A stretch of 46,698 bases of DNA from Kineosporia sp. A_224 (GTDB taxonomy: Bacteria > Actinomycetota > Actinomycetes > Actinomycetales > Kineosporiaceae), in NCBI RefSeq assembly GCF_002198655.1, contig NZ_MWLN01000176.1, positions 1 to 46,698 of the forward strand, read 5' to 3'. Below, piece after piece: positions 8,666 to 16,594 of the stretch (positions within the stretch are counted from its first letter, which is position 1; the number at the start of each line of letters is the position of its first letter). Both the position numbers and the translations under genes were made by a program. The notes below the pieces were generated by a model. That model saw only the letters and a program-made list of their open reading frames with translations. It was not told the origin of the DNA and ran no database searches.

Positions 8666-9076
8666 TCAGCCCTCGTGGTCGTGCTCGACGACCCCGGCCG
8701 GCCGCTCGTAGTAGTCCCCGGCCTCGGCGCACCACCAGGCCTTCGTCGTCCGCAGCCCGGTCGGCCCGTCGAGGGTGCCGGCGGCGATGACGAGCTTGTC
8801 GGGCCGGCCCGCCGTCCGCCAGAACAGCGTCGACCCGCACGTGCCGCAGAACCCGTACTCGACGCCGGGTGCCGGCTCGTACCAGCGCAGCGTGCCGTCC
8901 ACGGTGAGGACGACGTCCGCCGGGGCGGCCGCGGTGGCGGCCATGTGGTGGCCGGTGATCCGCCGGCAGCGCGGGCAGTGGCAGTCCCAGACGTCGCGCA
9001 GCGGCCCGGTGACGTCGTACGCGACCCCGCCGCAGTCGCAGCGGCCGTGCGCCCGGCGGGGCACCGGCCCGCTCAC
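8666..9076 (-). CDS. GFA-family protein (DUF636, CENP-V/GFA zinc-binding)
   Basis: The 136-residue protein shows the GFA zinc pattern: RCDCGGVAYDV (CxC), CHCPRCRRITG (CxCxxC) and FCGTCGSTLFW (CxxC). Members of this family include glutathione-dependent formaldehyde-activating enzymes, but most are uncharacterised and actinobacteria usually lack glutathione, so formaldehyde chemistry should not be assumed. Its GTG start overlaps the stop of the upstream AraC-type regulator by 4 bp (GTGA), showing a two-gene operon. Confidence 0.87.
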   Translation of the reverse strand: MSGPVPRRAHGRCDCGGVAYDVTGPLRDVWDCHCPRCRRITGHHMAATAAAPADVVLTVDGTLRWYEPAPGVEYGFCGTCGSTLFWRTAGRPDKLVIAAGTLDGPTGLRTTKAWWCAEAGDYYERPAGVVEHDHEG

Positions 9077-10062
9077 CCGGCGTGCCCGAAGGTGCGGCGG
9101 TAGCGGGACGGCGGCGTCCCGCGCAGCCGGGTGAAGTGGTGTCGCAGCATGGTCGCGGAGCCGAAGCCGCAGCGCCGGGCGACCTCCTCGACGGCGAGGT
9201 CGCCGGTCTCGAGAAGCTCCTCGGCGAGCGCGACCCGGCGCAGCAGCAGCCAGGCGTGCGGCGTCGTCCCGGTCTCCTCGCGGAAGCGCCGGGCGAACGT
9301 GCGCTCGGACATCGCCGCCCGCCGGGCGAGGACGGCGACCGAGAGGTCCTCGTCGAGGTGCGCGACGGCCCAGTCGAGGACGGGCGCGAGCGTGCGCGCC
9401 TCGACGTCGCGGACCGGGCTCTCGACGTACTGCGCCTGGCCGCCGTCGCGCTGCGGCGGCACGACCATCCGGCGCGCGACGGTGTTCGCGGCGGCGGCGC
9501 CGAAGGCGCTGCGGACGATGTGCAGGCACAGGTCGATCCCGGCCGCCGTGCCGGCGCTGGAGGCGACCGGGCCGTCCTCGACGAACAGGACGTCGGGCAC
9601 GAGGTCGACCTCCGGGAAGGCCTCCTGGAACTCCTTCTCGTACCGCCAGTGGGTCGTCGCGCGGCGACCGTCGAGCAGGCCGGCCCGGGCGAGCACGAAG
9701 GCGCCCGAGCACAGGCTGACGACCCGGCCGCCGCGGGCGACGACGTCCTCGAGGGCCGCGACGAGGTCCGGCCCGGGCCGGTAGCCGGTGCCGCACGCCG
9801 GGACGACGACGAGGTCGGCCGTGGCGAGCCGGTCGAGGCGGTGGTCGGCGACGACGCCCAGGCCCGCCTCGCCGCGGACGACGCCGGGCCGCGGGGACGC
9901 GATCGCGAAGTCCACCGTCGGGACGCCCGCGTCACTGCGGTCGATGCCGAAGACCTCGCAGGCGACGGCGAGCTCGAACGGCGAGACGCCGTCGTCGACG
10001 ACGGCAACGACGTCCGTCAGGGGGTACCGGCCGCAGGCGGCCTGGTCGCAGGCGATGGACAC
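9073..10062 (-). CDS. GlxA/FtrA-family AraC-type transcriptional regulator
   Basis: The 329-residue protein joins a DJ-1/PfpI-like GATase1 domain (about residues 15-190, with VSLCSGAFVLA carrying the elbow cysteine) to a C-terminal AraC double helix-turn-helix (about 225-325, LARRAAMSERTFARRFREETG and VEEVARRCGFGSATMLRHHFTR). Such proteins are DNA-binding regulators whose GATase domain is thought to sense a ligand. GTG 10060-10062 starts just before the first strand of the fold. It is coupled to the GFA gene and divergent from a small membrane protein, with a palindrome between. Confidence 0.88.
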   Translation of the reverse strand: MSIACDQAACGRYPLTDVVAVVDDGVSPFELAVACEVFGIDRSDAGVPTVDFAIASPRPGVVRGEAGLGVVADHRLDRLATADLVVVPACGTGYRPGPDLVAALEDVVARGGRVVSLCSGAFVLARAGLLDGRRATTHWRYEKEFQEAFPEVDLVPDVLFVEDGPVASSAGTAAGIDLCLHIVRSAFGAAAANTVARRMVVPPQRDGGQAQYVESPVRDVEARTLAPVLDWAVAHLDEDLSVAVLARRAAMSERTFARRFREETGTTPHAWLLLRRVALAEELLETGDLAVEEVARRCGFGSATMLRHHFTRLRGTPPSRYRRTFGHAG

Positions 10063-10112
10063 CCGACCATCATGCGCCGGCACTGGCTGGATGTCTACGA
10101 GAAGTGGCTTTC

Positions 10113-10128
10113 CTGCCACTGGTGGCAG
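10113..10128. promoter_or_regulatory. 16-bp palindrome between the FtrA-type regulator and a small membrane protein
   Basis: CTGCCAC-TG-GTGGCAG is perfectly symmetrical and lies 51 bp before the regulator start and 28 bp before the small membrane protein start. It could be the operator of the regulator. Its half-site matches that of the dyad upstream of sodX (3807-3824), in opposite orientation. A 7-bp dyad alone is not rare in this DNA. Confidence 0.4.
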
Positions 10129-10155
10129 CCTTTCAGTGCACGCAGACTTTCTGCC

Positions 10156-10353
10156 ATGACACCTCTGCTGATCCTCGCCCTCGTCGTCACCCTCGCCCTG
10201 CTCGCGCCGCTGCTCGGCACGGACAGCCGCGACCTCGCCGGCCGCGGCAACCGTGGCGACCACCCGCTCTCCCCCGACCCGCTCTCCCCGGACGGAACGA
10301 CCACGAGCGGCGACCGGCCGCGCCACCTGCGGCGGCACCAGCCGCGGTTCTGA
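10156..10353 (+). CDS. Short single-span membrane protein (65 aa), paralogue of 6737-6853
   Basis: The protein starts MTPLLILALVVTLALLAP, one hydrophobic helix, then LLGTDSRD, followed by a Pro/Ser/Asp-rich tail rich in Arg at its end (RPRHLRRHQPRF). The helix plus P-x-x-GTD-(S/T)-R signature is shared with the 38-residue protein at 6737-6853. No clear ribosome-binding site precedes ATG 10156, so the transcript may be leaderless. It is divergent from the FtrA-type regulator, which may control it. Function unknown. Confidence 0.6.
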   Translation: MTPLLILALVVTLALLAPLLGTDSRDLAGRGNRGDHPLSPDPLSPDGTTTSGDRPRHLRRHQPRF

Positions 10354-10375
10354 GCGTTCCGGGCGGGGCGGCGGC

Positions 10376-10765
10376 TCAGGCCTCGGGCAGCCGCCCGACG
10401 AACCGCTCGACGTCGACGACCACCCGGGTCACCTCGCCGGTGCCGACGAGCCGGCCGGCCCGGTCGGTCGCGGCCACCCGGAAGCGCAGCAGCCGCCCGT
10501 CCTGGGCGACGAGCTCGGCGGTCACCTCGACGCGGCCACCGACCGGGGTCGCGAGCAGGTGCTCCAGGCTCACCCGGGTGCCGACGCTCGTGAGGCCGTC
10601 CGTGACCGGGCCGGCCACCACGGCGCAGGTCGCGGACTCGCACCACGCGAGCAGCCGCGGCGTCGCGAGCACCTCGACGATGCCGCTGCCGAGGGCGAGC
10701 GCCGTGTCGGCGGCCGTGACGTCGAAGGCGAGCCTGGCGGTCGGGGGTGCTGCGTCGTCCGGCAT
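10376..10765 (-). CDS. Hotdog-fold thioesterase family protein (FlK-like)
   Basis: The 129-residue protein has the hotdog pattern: ALALGSGIVEVLATPRLLAWCESA, a long central helix, then SLEHLLATPVGGRVEVTAELV and VGTGEVTRVVVDVERF. This resembles fluoroacetyl-CoA-thioesterase-like proteins, which hydrolyse small acyl-CoA esters. The natural substrate cannot be predicted. It is short and monocistronic, ending 22 bp from the small membrane protein gene in a convergent arrangement. Confidence 0.75.
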   Translation of the reverse strand: MPDDAAPPTARLAFDVTAADTALALGSGIVEVLATPRLLAWCESATCAVVAGPVTDGLTSVGTRVSLEHLLATPVGGRVEVTAELVAQDGRLLRFRVAATDRAGRLVGTGEVTRVVVDVERFVGRLPEA

Positions 10766-10801
10766 GGTGCGAGCGTACGGACCGCGCCGGCCGGTGCAGT
10801 G

Positions 10802-11896
10802 TCAGGCGACGAGACCGATCCGGCGCAGCTCGACGGACAGGTCGTGCGGGTGGCTGGACGCCGCCATCGCGTCGTCGACGGTGACCACCCCGTCGCGCAC
10901 CAGCGCCACGAGGTGCTGGTCGAAGGACTGCATGCCGTAGTAGCCGCCCTCGGCGACCAGCGCCCCGATCGTGCCGGTCTTGTCCGGGTCGACGATCGCG
11001 TCGGCGATCCGGCCGGTGCTCACGCAGACCTCGGCGGTGACGCACCGCCCGAGCCCGTCGGCGCGCTGCACGAGGCGCTGGCAGACGATGCCCTTGAGGG
11101 CGCCGGCGAGCGAGATCCGGACCTGCTTCTGCTCGTGCGGCGGGAAGAAGTCGATGATGCGGGTGACCGTCTCCTGGGCGTCCGTCGTGTGCAGCGTCGA
11201 CATGACGAAGTGACCGGTCTCGGCCGCGGCGATGGCCGCCTTGACGGTCTCCTGGTCGCGCATCTCGCCGACGAGGATGACGTCCGGGTCCTGCCGCATC
11301 GCGGCCCGCAGCGCGGTCGCGAAGTCCTCGGTGTCGACCCTGACCTCGCGCTGGTTGACCATGCCCATCTGGTCCTCGTGGAGGATCTCGATGGGGTCCT
11401 CGATCGTCACGATGTGGACCTCGCGCGTGGCGTTGACGAGGTTGACCATGCCCGCGAGCGTCGTCGACTTGCCGGAGCCGGTCGGGCCGGTGACGAGGAC
11501 GAGCCCGCGCGGCTCGAGGGCGAGCGCGGCGACCGCGGGCGGCAGACCGAGGTTCTCCAGCGGGACGGCGCCCACGGTGACCCGGCGGAACACCAGACCG
11601 GCGGTCCCCCGCGCCCGGAACGCGTTGACCCGGAACCGGCCCAGCCCGGGGATCGAGTACGCGAAGTCGGCCTCGTGGGTGCGCGAGAACTCCTCGGCGA
11701 GGTCGGCGCGCATGACCTCGCGGACCATCGCCTCGGTGTCCTCGGGGGTGAGCACCGGGGCCTGGAGCTTGCGCAGGCGACCGTCGATCCGGACCCGTGG
11801 CGGCGAGCCGACCTTGCAGTGCAGGTCGGACCCGAAGAGCTCGACGAGCGCGCGCAGGTACGGCTCGACGGTCGCGGAAGACGTCAGGGGGTCCAC
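10802..11896 (-). CDS. PilT/PilU-type twitching-motility ATPase
   Basis: The 364-residue secretion ATPase has the PilT order of motifs: SDLHCKVGSPPRVRIDGRL at the N terminus, Walker A GPTGSGKSTT (137-146), the Asp box TIEDPIE, Walker B DVILVGEMRD, and the His box STLHTTDA. PilT proteins power retraction of type IV pili. No pilin, PilB or PilC gene is in this window, so this is an orphan copy. GTG 11896 begins the conserved region. A purine-rich AAGGAGGGG lies about 24 bases upstream, too far for a standard ribosome-binding site, so the start is less certain than the function. Confidence 0.86.
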   Translation of the reverse strand: MDPLTSSATVEPYLRALVELFGSDLHCKVGSPPRVRIDGRLRKLQAPVLTPEDTEAMVREVMRADLAEEFSRTHEADFAYSIPGLGRFRVNAFRARGTAGLVFRRVTVGAVPLENLGLPPAVAALALEPRGLVLVTGPTGSGKSTTLAGMVNLVNATREVHIVTIEDPIEILHEDQMGMVNQREVRVDTEDFATALRAAMRQDPDVILVGEMRDQETVKAAIAAAETGHFVMSTLHTTDAQETVTRIIDFFPPHEQKQVRISLAGALKGIVCQRLVQRADGLGRCVTAEVCVSTGRIADAIVDPDKTGTIGALVAEGGYYGMQSFDQHLVALVRDGVVTVDDAMAASSHPHDLSVELRRIGLVA

Positions 11897-12016
11897 GTCC
11901 GTGGTGTCGGCCCCGGCGGTCCCCTCCTTGAGCGCCGCGCCGTGGAGGACGTCGAACCGGTGTGGGACGATGACCGCGTGCGCCGTCGCGCACGAACCAC
12001 ACCTCGAGGAGTTCCG

Positions 12017-12091
12017 ATGAGCAAGCGCGCCCGTAAGCGCCGCGCCCGCAAGGGCAACTCCAGCAACCACGGCAACAAGCCGAACTGCTGA
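12017..12091 (+). CDS. 50S ribosomal protein bL37
   Basis: The 24-residue, extremely basic protein MSKRARKRRARKG...NC matches actinobacterial bL37, the tiny large-subunit protein first seen in mycobacterial ribosome structures, which has the same KRxRKxRxRK start and NHGxxPN end. A GAGGAG ribosome-binding site precedes ATG 12017. It lies next to rsrA-sigR, which I recall as a neighbour in mycobacteria too, and is convergent with rsrA across a shared terminator. Its size makes it easy to miss. Confidence 0.88.
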   Translation: MSKRARKRRARKGNSSNHGNKPNC

Positions 12092-12125
12092 CCCCGGCGG
12101 TCGACGCCGTCCCCTACGGGACCGA

Positions 12126-12156
12126 GAAGGGCCCCGGCCGTCGGCCGGGGCCCTTC
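12126..12156. terminator. Bidirectional terminator between bL37 and rsrA
   Basis: Fourteen paired bases (12126-12139 with 12143-12156) close a three-base GTC loop, midway between the convergent stops of bL37 (12091) and rsrA (12185). It has a GAAGGG/CCCTTC base in both directions, fitting use from either side. Confidence 0.85.
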
Positions 12157-12184
12157 GTCGTCGGTGACAGGGGTGGAGGGTCGG

Positions 12185-12448
12185 TCAACCCAGCTCGAGC
12201 CGCACCTGGGTGATCCGCACCATGATCTTCGCGCGGAGCTCCTCCGGAGCGCTCTCGCAGGCGCAGCTGCGGCGCACGAGGGCCTTGAGCGCGACGTCGA
12301 GGTCGTACTCCGACAGGCACGGCGAGCACTCCACGAGGTGCTGCCGGATCTTGTCGATGTCGATCTCGGTCATCTCACCGTCGAGGTACTCGTAGACGCG
12401 GTCGAGAACCTCTCGGCAGTCCGTGTCGTGGGGGTTGCCGCAGCTCAT
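12185..12448 (-). CDS. rsrA: Redox-sensing zinc anti-sigma factor RsrA
   Basis: The 87-residue ZAS-family anti-sigma factor has Cys11, His37, Cys41 and Cys44 (HLVECSPC), the same numbering as the zinc site of Streptomyces RsrA. Disulfide stress expels zinc, unfolds the protein and frees sigma-R. Additional cysteines occur at 3 and 61-63 (RSCACES). Its ATG overlaps the sigR stop by 4 bp, so the pair is translated together. Confidence 0.96.
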   Translation of the reverse strand: MSCGNPHDTDCREVLDRVYEYLDGEMTEIDIDKIRQHLVECSPCLSEYDLDVALKALVRRSCACESAPEELRAKIMVRITQVRLELG

Positions 12449-13086
12449 TCCGCACCGCCCTCAGTGCCGTCCGCGCCGGTGCCGCTCGAGGCGGCGACGA
12501 GCCCGCGCTCACGCGCGTAGTCCTCGAGAAGAGCCCTCAGCTGCCGCCTCCCGCGGTGCAGCCGGGACATGACGGTGCCGATCGGGGTGCCCATGATCTC
12601 CGCGATCTCGCGGTAGGCGAACCCCTCGACGTCCGCGAGGTAGACCGCGATGCGGAACTCCTCGGGGATCTGCTGCAGCGCGGTCTTCACGTCCGAGTCG
12701 GGCAGGTGGTCGAGCGCCTCCGCCTCGGCCGAGCGGAGCCCGGACGACGTGTGCGACTCGGCGCGCGCGATCTGCCAGTCCTCGATGTCGTCGGACTGGG
12801 CCTGCTGCGGCTCCCGCTGCTTCTTGCGGTAGGTGTTGATGTACGAGTTCGTGAGGATCCGGTAGAGCCACGCCTTGAGGTTCGTGCCCGGCTCGTACTG
12901 GTGGAACGAGGCGAAGGCCTTCGTGAAGGCCTCCTGCACGAGGTCCTCGGCGTCCGACGGGTTGCGCGTCATCCGCAGCGCCGCCGAGTAGAGCTGGTCG
13001 AGGTACTGCAGCGCGTCGCGCTCGAAGCGCGCAGCACGCTGCTCGGTGGTCTCCGTCGCCGGGGCGCGGCCCGTGTCCTCGCTCAT
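12445..13086 (-). CDS. sigR: RNA polymerase ECF sigma factor SigR (SigH-type)
   Basis: The 213-residue sigma factor has region 2 ([26 protein letters not shown], then [21 protein letters not shown]) and region 4 ([42 protein letters not shown]), matching Streptomyces sigma-R and mycobacterial SigH. It directs thiol-oxidative stress genes and is held by RsrA, whose gene overlaps its end. ATG 13086 gives the family-length protein. The frame stays open for another 63 codons to GTG 13275, just downstream of a perfect sigma-R promoter, matching the layout that makes the longer unstable sigma-R' isoform in S. coelicolor. Confidence 0.96.
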   Translation of the reverse strand: MSEDTGRAPATETTEQRAARFERDALQYLDQLYSAALRMTRNPSDAEDLVQEAFTKAFASFHQYEPGTNLKAWLYRILTNSYINTYRKKQREPQQAQSDDIEDWQIARAESHTSSGLRSAEAEALDHLPDSDVKTALQQIPEEFRIAVYLADVEGFAYREIAEIMGTPIGTVMSRLHRGRRQLRALLEDYARERGLVAASSGTGADGTEGGAE

Positions 13087-13299
13087 CACCCGTGAGCCTA
13101 TCGGCCGCGGCCGACGCTCACCTTCCCAGGACGGCGTGAGACCCGGACCCAGCAGACCGCCCGGTGCCAGATCGTCGACGGCTGTCAGCAGCAGCACGCG
13201 CGAGGCCACCTTCTCGTCGTGGGGCACCTCACGGCGCCACCTGCCCTGACGACCCTCCCGGCCGCCGCCGCGCACCTGCAGCGCGGCTCGCCGGTTCAG

Positions 13300-13325
13300 A
13301 ACACCGACCCGGCCGGGGGCATTCC
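13300..13325 (-). promoter_or_regulatory. Sigma-R-dependent autoregulatory promoter of sigR
   Basis: On the minus strand GGAAT (13325-13321) is followed after exactly 18 bases by GTT (13302-13300), the sigma-R consensus. Transcription would start near 13293, about 18 bases before GTG 13275, so the transcript could encode an N-terminally extended sigma factor as well as the standard one. Confidence 0.85.
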
Positions 13326-13359
13326 TGACCGAACTGCACAGGTCGTCGGGCCGGGCGGA

Positions 13360-14058
13360 TCAGCCGGAGAACGTGGCGAGGAGCACCCGGACGGCGGCCG
13401 CGACGGCGCCGTCCGGCCCGGCCGAGGGCTTGAGGCCGTGGTCGCCCTCGACGGCGGTCACGAGGACGCCCTCGAGCCCGAGGGCCTCCACCTCGGCCGG
13501 GCCGCCGAACGGGTCGCGGCGGCCCTGGACGACGTGGACCGGCACCCCCGCCCCCGCGAGCTCGCCGGACCGGGTCTTCTCGGGCCGGCCGGGCGGGTGC
13601 AGCGGGAACGCCAGGCAGAGGACGCCGGCGGCCCCGGTCGTGAGCGCCGTCCGGCAGGCGACCCGGGCCCCGGCGCTGCGGCCGCCGACGACGAGCGGCC
13701 CGGTGCCGGTGCCCGGGCCGGCGAGAGCGTCGTCCGCGAGCGCCGCGAGGACGGCGAGCCAGCCGGTGTCGAGCCGGGCGGGTGCGGGCGCGACCTTCCC
13801 GCCCGCCACCCGCCACGGCTGCTCGACGAGGACGCACCGCCAGCCGCCGGCCACGGCGACCGCGGCCGCCACCTGCAGGTCGGGCGCACCGATGCCGCCG
13901 CCCGCGCCGTGGCCCAGCACGAGGACGCCGGCCGGCCGCCGGCCGTCCGCCGGGTCGTGGACGTGCGCCCGGGCGAGGCCGACCGGGGTCCCGACGTCGA
14001 CGACGGCGTCCGGGACCACCACGCCGGACGGGCGGGCGGCGTCAGAAGAGCGGGGCAC
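13360..14058 (-). CDS. Alpha/beta hydrolase (dienelactone hydrolase / KANL3-Tex30-like)
   Basis: The 232-residue protein has the oxyanion strand VLVLGHGAGGGIGAPD, a nucleophile elbow GGRSAGARVA, an acid region QGRRDPFGG and the catalytic histidine in VEGDHGLKPS. The layout matches the short KANL3/Tex30-like alpha/beta hydrolases, whose substrates are unknown. Its start overlaps the SRAP gene's 3' end by 17 bp, so the two are probably co-transcribed. Confidence 0.83.
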   Translation of the reverse strand: MPRSSDAARPSGVVVPDAVVDVGTPVGLARAHVHDPADGRRPAGVLVLGHGAGGGIGAPDLQVAAAVAVAGGWRCVLVEQPWRVAGGKVAPAPARLDTGWLAVLAALADDALAGPGTGTGPLVVGGRSAGARVACRTALTTGAAGVLCLAFPLHPPGRPEKTRSGELAGAGVPVHVVQGRRDPFGGPAEVEALGLEGVLVTAVEGDHGLKPSAGPDGAVAAAVRVLLATFSG

Positions 14059-14992
14059 TACCGCCCCCGATGAGCTCGCCGGTCGCCGGGTCGACGACGC
14101 CGCGCAGGTCGGCCACCGGGACCGCCTCGAGCAGCTCCGCGCCGTTGTTGCCCACCGCGTTGACCCGCGTCGACACCGCCGTCGCGAGGAAGCGACCGGC
14201 GACGGGCGGCTCGACGAGCGCGCGGACGTCGTCCGCGTCCGTGAGCCCCGGGTCGAGCCAGGCGTCCCAGCGGTCCCGCGGCAGCACGAGCGGCATCCGG
14301 TCGTGGATGACGTCGAGCCCGGGCTCGGCCGCGGTCGTGACGATCGTGAACGAGGTGAGCCAGGCGGCCGGGTCGTCGGGGTGGACCGCCGGGTCGCGCC
14401 AGAACTCGTAGAGCCCGGCGAACGCGATCGGCCCCTGCGCGACAGGGTGGATGAAGAACGGCTGCTTGCGCGGCTTGCCCTTGGCGTCGGTCTCGGTCGG
14501 GCTCTTCTGCCACTCGTACCAGCCGTCGGCCGGCACGAGGCAGCGCCGGGTCAGGGCGGCGCGCTTGAAGCCCGGCTTGTCGAGGATCGTCTCGACCCGG
14601 GCGTTGATCATCCGGTTGCCGACGGACCGGTCCTTGGCCCAGGACGGCACGAGACCCCAGGTGAGCAGCCGCAGCCAGCGCACCGGTTCCGCGGCCGCCG
14701 TGCCGCCGTCCGCCTGCGCGTCCTGCGCCTGCTCGACGGCGGCGTCCGCGGTGACGTCGCCGTCCTCGTCGCTCGCCTCCGCCGCCTGCTCGTCCGCGAC
14801 CTCGCCCGACGCGCCCTCGACGGGCCGCGGCCGGCGTTCGAGGACGACGGGCACCTGCTTGGTCGGGGCGACGTTGTAGTCGGGCGCCGCGGCGTCCGGG
14901 GTCTCGCCCGGTCCCGGCCCCTCGGTCGCGTCGACCTCGAACTCCTCGACGAGGTCCTCGGGGCGGCTGCTCGCCGCGTAACGTCCGCACAC
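14042..14992 (-). CDS. SRAP domain protein (HMCES/YedK, abasic-site DNA-protein crosslinker)
   Basis: The 316-residue protein starts M-C-G-R-Y; after Met removal Cys2 forms a covalent thiazolidine with abasic sites in single-stranded DNA. Other active-site residues seen are Asn130/Arg132 (MINARVETI), Glu160 (ADGWYEWQK) and His230 (VIHDRMPLVLP). GTG 14992 is chosen because it puts Cys at position 2 and follows GGGAGGGG; an ATG two codons earlier would block that chemistry. An acidic, Ala-rich insert at about residues 57-103 (several Glu/Asp/Gln stretches) makes it longer than E. coli YedK. Mycobacteria carry an SRAP gene in the same place, between sigH and aroA. Confidence 0.93.
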   Translation of the reverse strand: MCGRYAASSRPEDLVEEFEVDATEGPGPGETPDAAAPDYNVAPTKQVPVVLERRPRPVEGASGEVADEQAAEASDEDGDVTADAAVEQAQDAQADGGTAAAEPVRWLRLLTWGLVPSWAKDRSVGNRMINARVETILDKPGFKRAALTRRCLVPADGWYEWQKSPTETDAKGKPRKQPFFIHPVAQGPIAFAGLYEFWRDPAVHPDDPAAWLTSFTIVTTAAEPGLDVIHDRMPLVLPRDRWDAWLDPGLTDADDVRALVEPPVAGRFLATAVSTRVNAVGNNGAELLEAVPVADLRGVVDPATGELIGGGSAPLF

Positions 14993-15123
14993 CCCTCCCA
15001 CCCTGCCACGGCGGGCGCGGTCCGCCGCGGAACCCGTGCCGATCCGGGGCCCGGAGCAGGAACGAGGGCGCCGGCGGGCCGGGCACGCGTGCGCACGGGG
15101 TCGGATAGGGGTAAGCAGGAGTC

Positions 15124-15714
15124 ATGACCGTCGTCCGGCGCCTCGCCCGTCCCCTCCTCGCCGCCTCGTTCGTCTCGAACGGGCTCGACGCCTTCCGGCA
15201 CCCGGCGCAGCGCGTCGAGGCCGCCCGGCCGCTCGTCGACCGGGTCGCCGAGCCGCTGGGCCTGCCGCGCGACCCGGAGACGTTCGTCCGGGCGAACGGC
15301 GCCGCGATGGCCGCCGCGGGCACCCTCTTCGCGCTCGGCAGGCTGCCCCGGCTCTCGGCCCTCGTCATGGCCGTGACGCTCGCCCCGACCGCCTACGCGC
15401 AGCACGCGTTCTGGCAGGAGAAGGACCCGGTGCGCCGTCGCGAGCAGCGCCGCGCGCTCGTCCAGGACGCCAGCCTCGTCGGCGCGGCGCTCGTCGCGGC
15501 CGTCGACACCCAGGGCCGGCCGGGGCTCGCCTGGCGCAGCCGGCACGCGGTCGAGCAGGCCGAGCGGACGGCGAAGCGCGCCTCCCGGGACGCCAAGCGC
15601 GCCGGGCGGCAGGCCAAGCGGGCCGCGCAGCTCGAGACGCGGCACGCCGTCCGGACGGCACGGAGCACGGCGCGCGGCGCAGCGACGTCGGCGAGGTCCG
15701 CGCTGCCGGGCTGA
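15124..15714 (+). CDS. DoxX-family membrane protein with basic C-terminal tail
   Basis: The 196-residue protein begins RRLARPLLAASFVSNGLDAFRHP, the DoxX signature, with about four hydrophobic segments in the first 125 residues. DoxX proteins are membrane proteins with loosely defined redox or detoxification roles. The last 65 residues are an Ala/Arg/Lys-rich, probably helical tail (for example KRASRDAKRAGRQAKRAA), which is unusual and may bind acidic partners. Ribosome-binding site AGGAG precedes ATG 15124. Confidence 0.78.
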   Translation: MTVVRRLARPLLAASFVSNGLDAFRHPAQRVEAARPLVDRVAEPLGLPRDPETFVRANGAAMAAAGTLFALGRLPRLSALVMAVTLAPTAYAQHAFWQEKDPVRRREQRRALVQDASLVGAALVAAVDTQGRPGLAWRSRHAVEQAERTAKRASRDAKRAGRQAKRAAQLETRHAVRTARSTARGAATSARSALPG

Positions 15715-15752
15715 CCGGCACAGGCACCGGCGAACGGCCTAGGGTCGTGGGC

Positions 15753-16583
15753 ATGACCTCCGAGGTCGAGCCCGTCACGCCGACCGCACCACGCCCGGTG
15801 GGGCGCACCGTCTTCACCCAGCGCTGGGCGCACCTGACCTTCCTCCACTGGGCCGTCGAGCCCGACGTCGTCGCGCCGTTCCTGCTGCCGGGGCTGCGCC
15901 CGGACACGATCGACGGCCTCACCTACGTGGCCCTGGTCCCGTTCGTCATGCAGGACGTCGGCCTGCTCGGCGCACCCCGGATGCCGTACGTCGGCGACTT
16001 CTGCGAGACGAACGTGCGGCTGTACTCGGTCGACGAGCAGGGCCGGCGCGGCGTCGTCTTCCGCTCGCTCGACGCCTCCCGGGTCGCCCCGGTGCTCGTC
16101 GCCCGGTGGGGCCCCGGGCTGCCGTACGTCTGGTCCCGGATGCGGTTCTCCGCCCGGCCGACGCCGGCCGGCGGGACGGCGACCCCGCCGACGGACGGCG
16201 CGGCCCGGCTGCCGCGGACGGCCTACGCCGCCGGGAGCGTGCTCTCGTACACGAGCCGTCGCCGGTGGCCCGCGGGCGGTTCGTCGGCGCACCCGGCGCA
16301 CCCGGCGTCGACCGTGCGGGTCCGGGTCGGCGACCCGGTCACGGCGGGGCCGCTCGAGCACTTCCTCACCGCCCGCTGGGGACTGCACCTGGCCGACCGG
16401 CGCGGCCGCACCCGGTACTGGCCCAACGAGCACCCGCAGTGGCCGCTGCACGCCGCGCAGGTCCTCGACCTGGAGGACCAGGTGCTCGAGGCGGCCGGCT
16501 TCCCGGGCCTCGTGGGGCGCCCGCCGGACAGCGTCCTGCACTCCCCCGGGGTCGACGTCCGCTTCGGCCCCGTCCTGCCATAG
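15753..16583 (+). CDS. DUF2071 family protein (YqjF-like)
   Basis: This 276-residue protein shows the DUF2071 layout: [25 protein letters not shown] near the start, [41 protein letters not shown] in the middle, and a C-terminal half with [25 protein letters not shown]. The family has an acetoacetate-decarboxylase-like fold but no established general function. It lies 11 bp before aroA and is probably co-transcribed with it. Confidence 0.85.
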   Translation: MTSEVEPVTPTAPRPVGRTVFTQRWAHLTFLHWAVEPDVVAPFLLPGLRPDTIDGLTYVALVPFVMQDVGLLGAPRMPYVGDFCETNVRLYSVDEQGRRGVVFRSLDASRVAPVLVARWGPGLPYVWSRMRFSARPTPAGGTATPPTDGAARLPRTAYAAGSVLSYTSRRRWPAGGSSAHPAHPASTVRVRVGDPVTAGPLEHFLTARWGLHLADRRGRTRYWPNEHPQWPLHAAQVLDLEDQVLEAAGFPGLVGRPPDSVLHSPGVDVRFGPVLP

Positions 16584-16594
16584 GCTCGCGGACC

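Noticed and set aside
7422-10007. An 861-codon open frame on the minus strand across several genes
   Set aside because: It overlaps the GNAT, DUF1444-like, GFA and FtrA-type genes in other frames and has only low-complexity Ser/Arg/Pro sequence.
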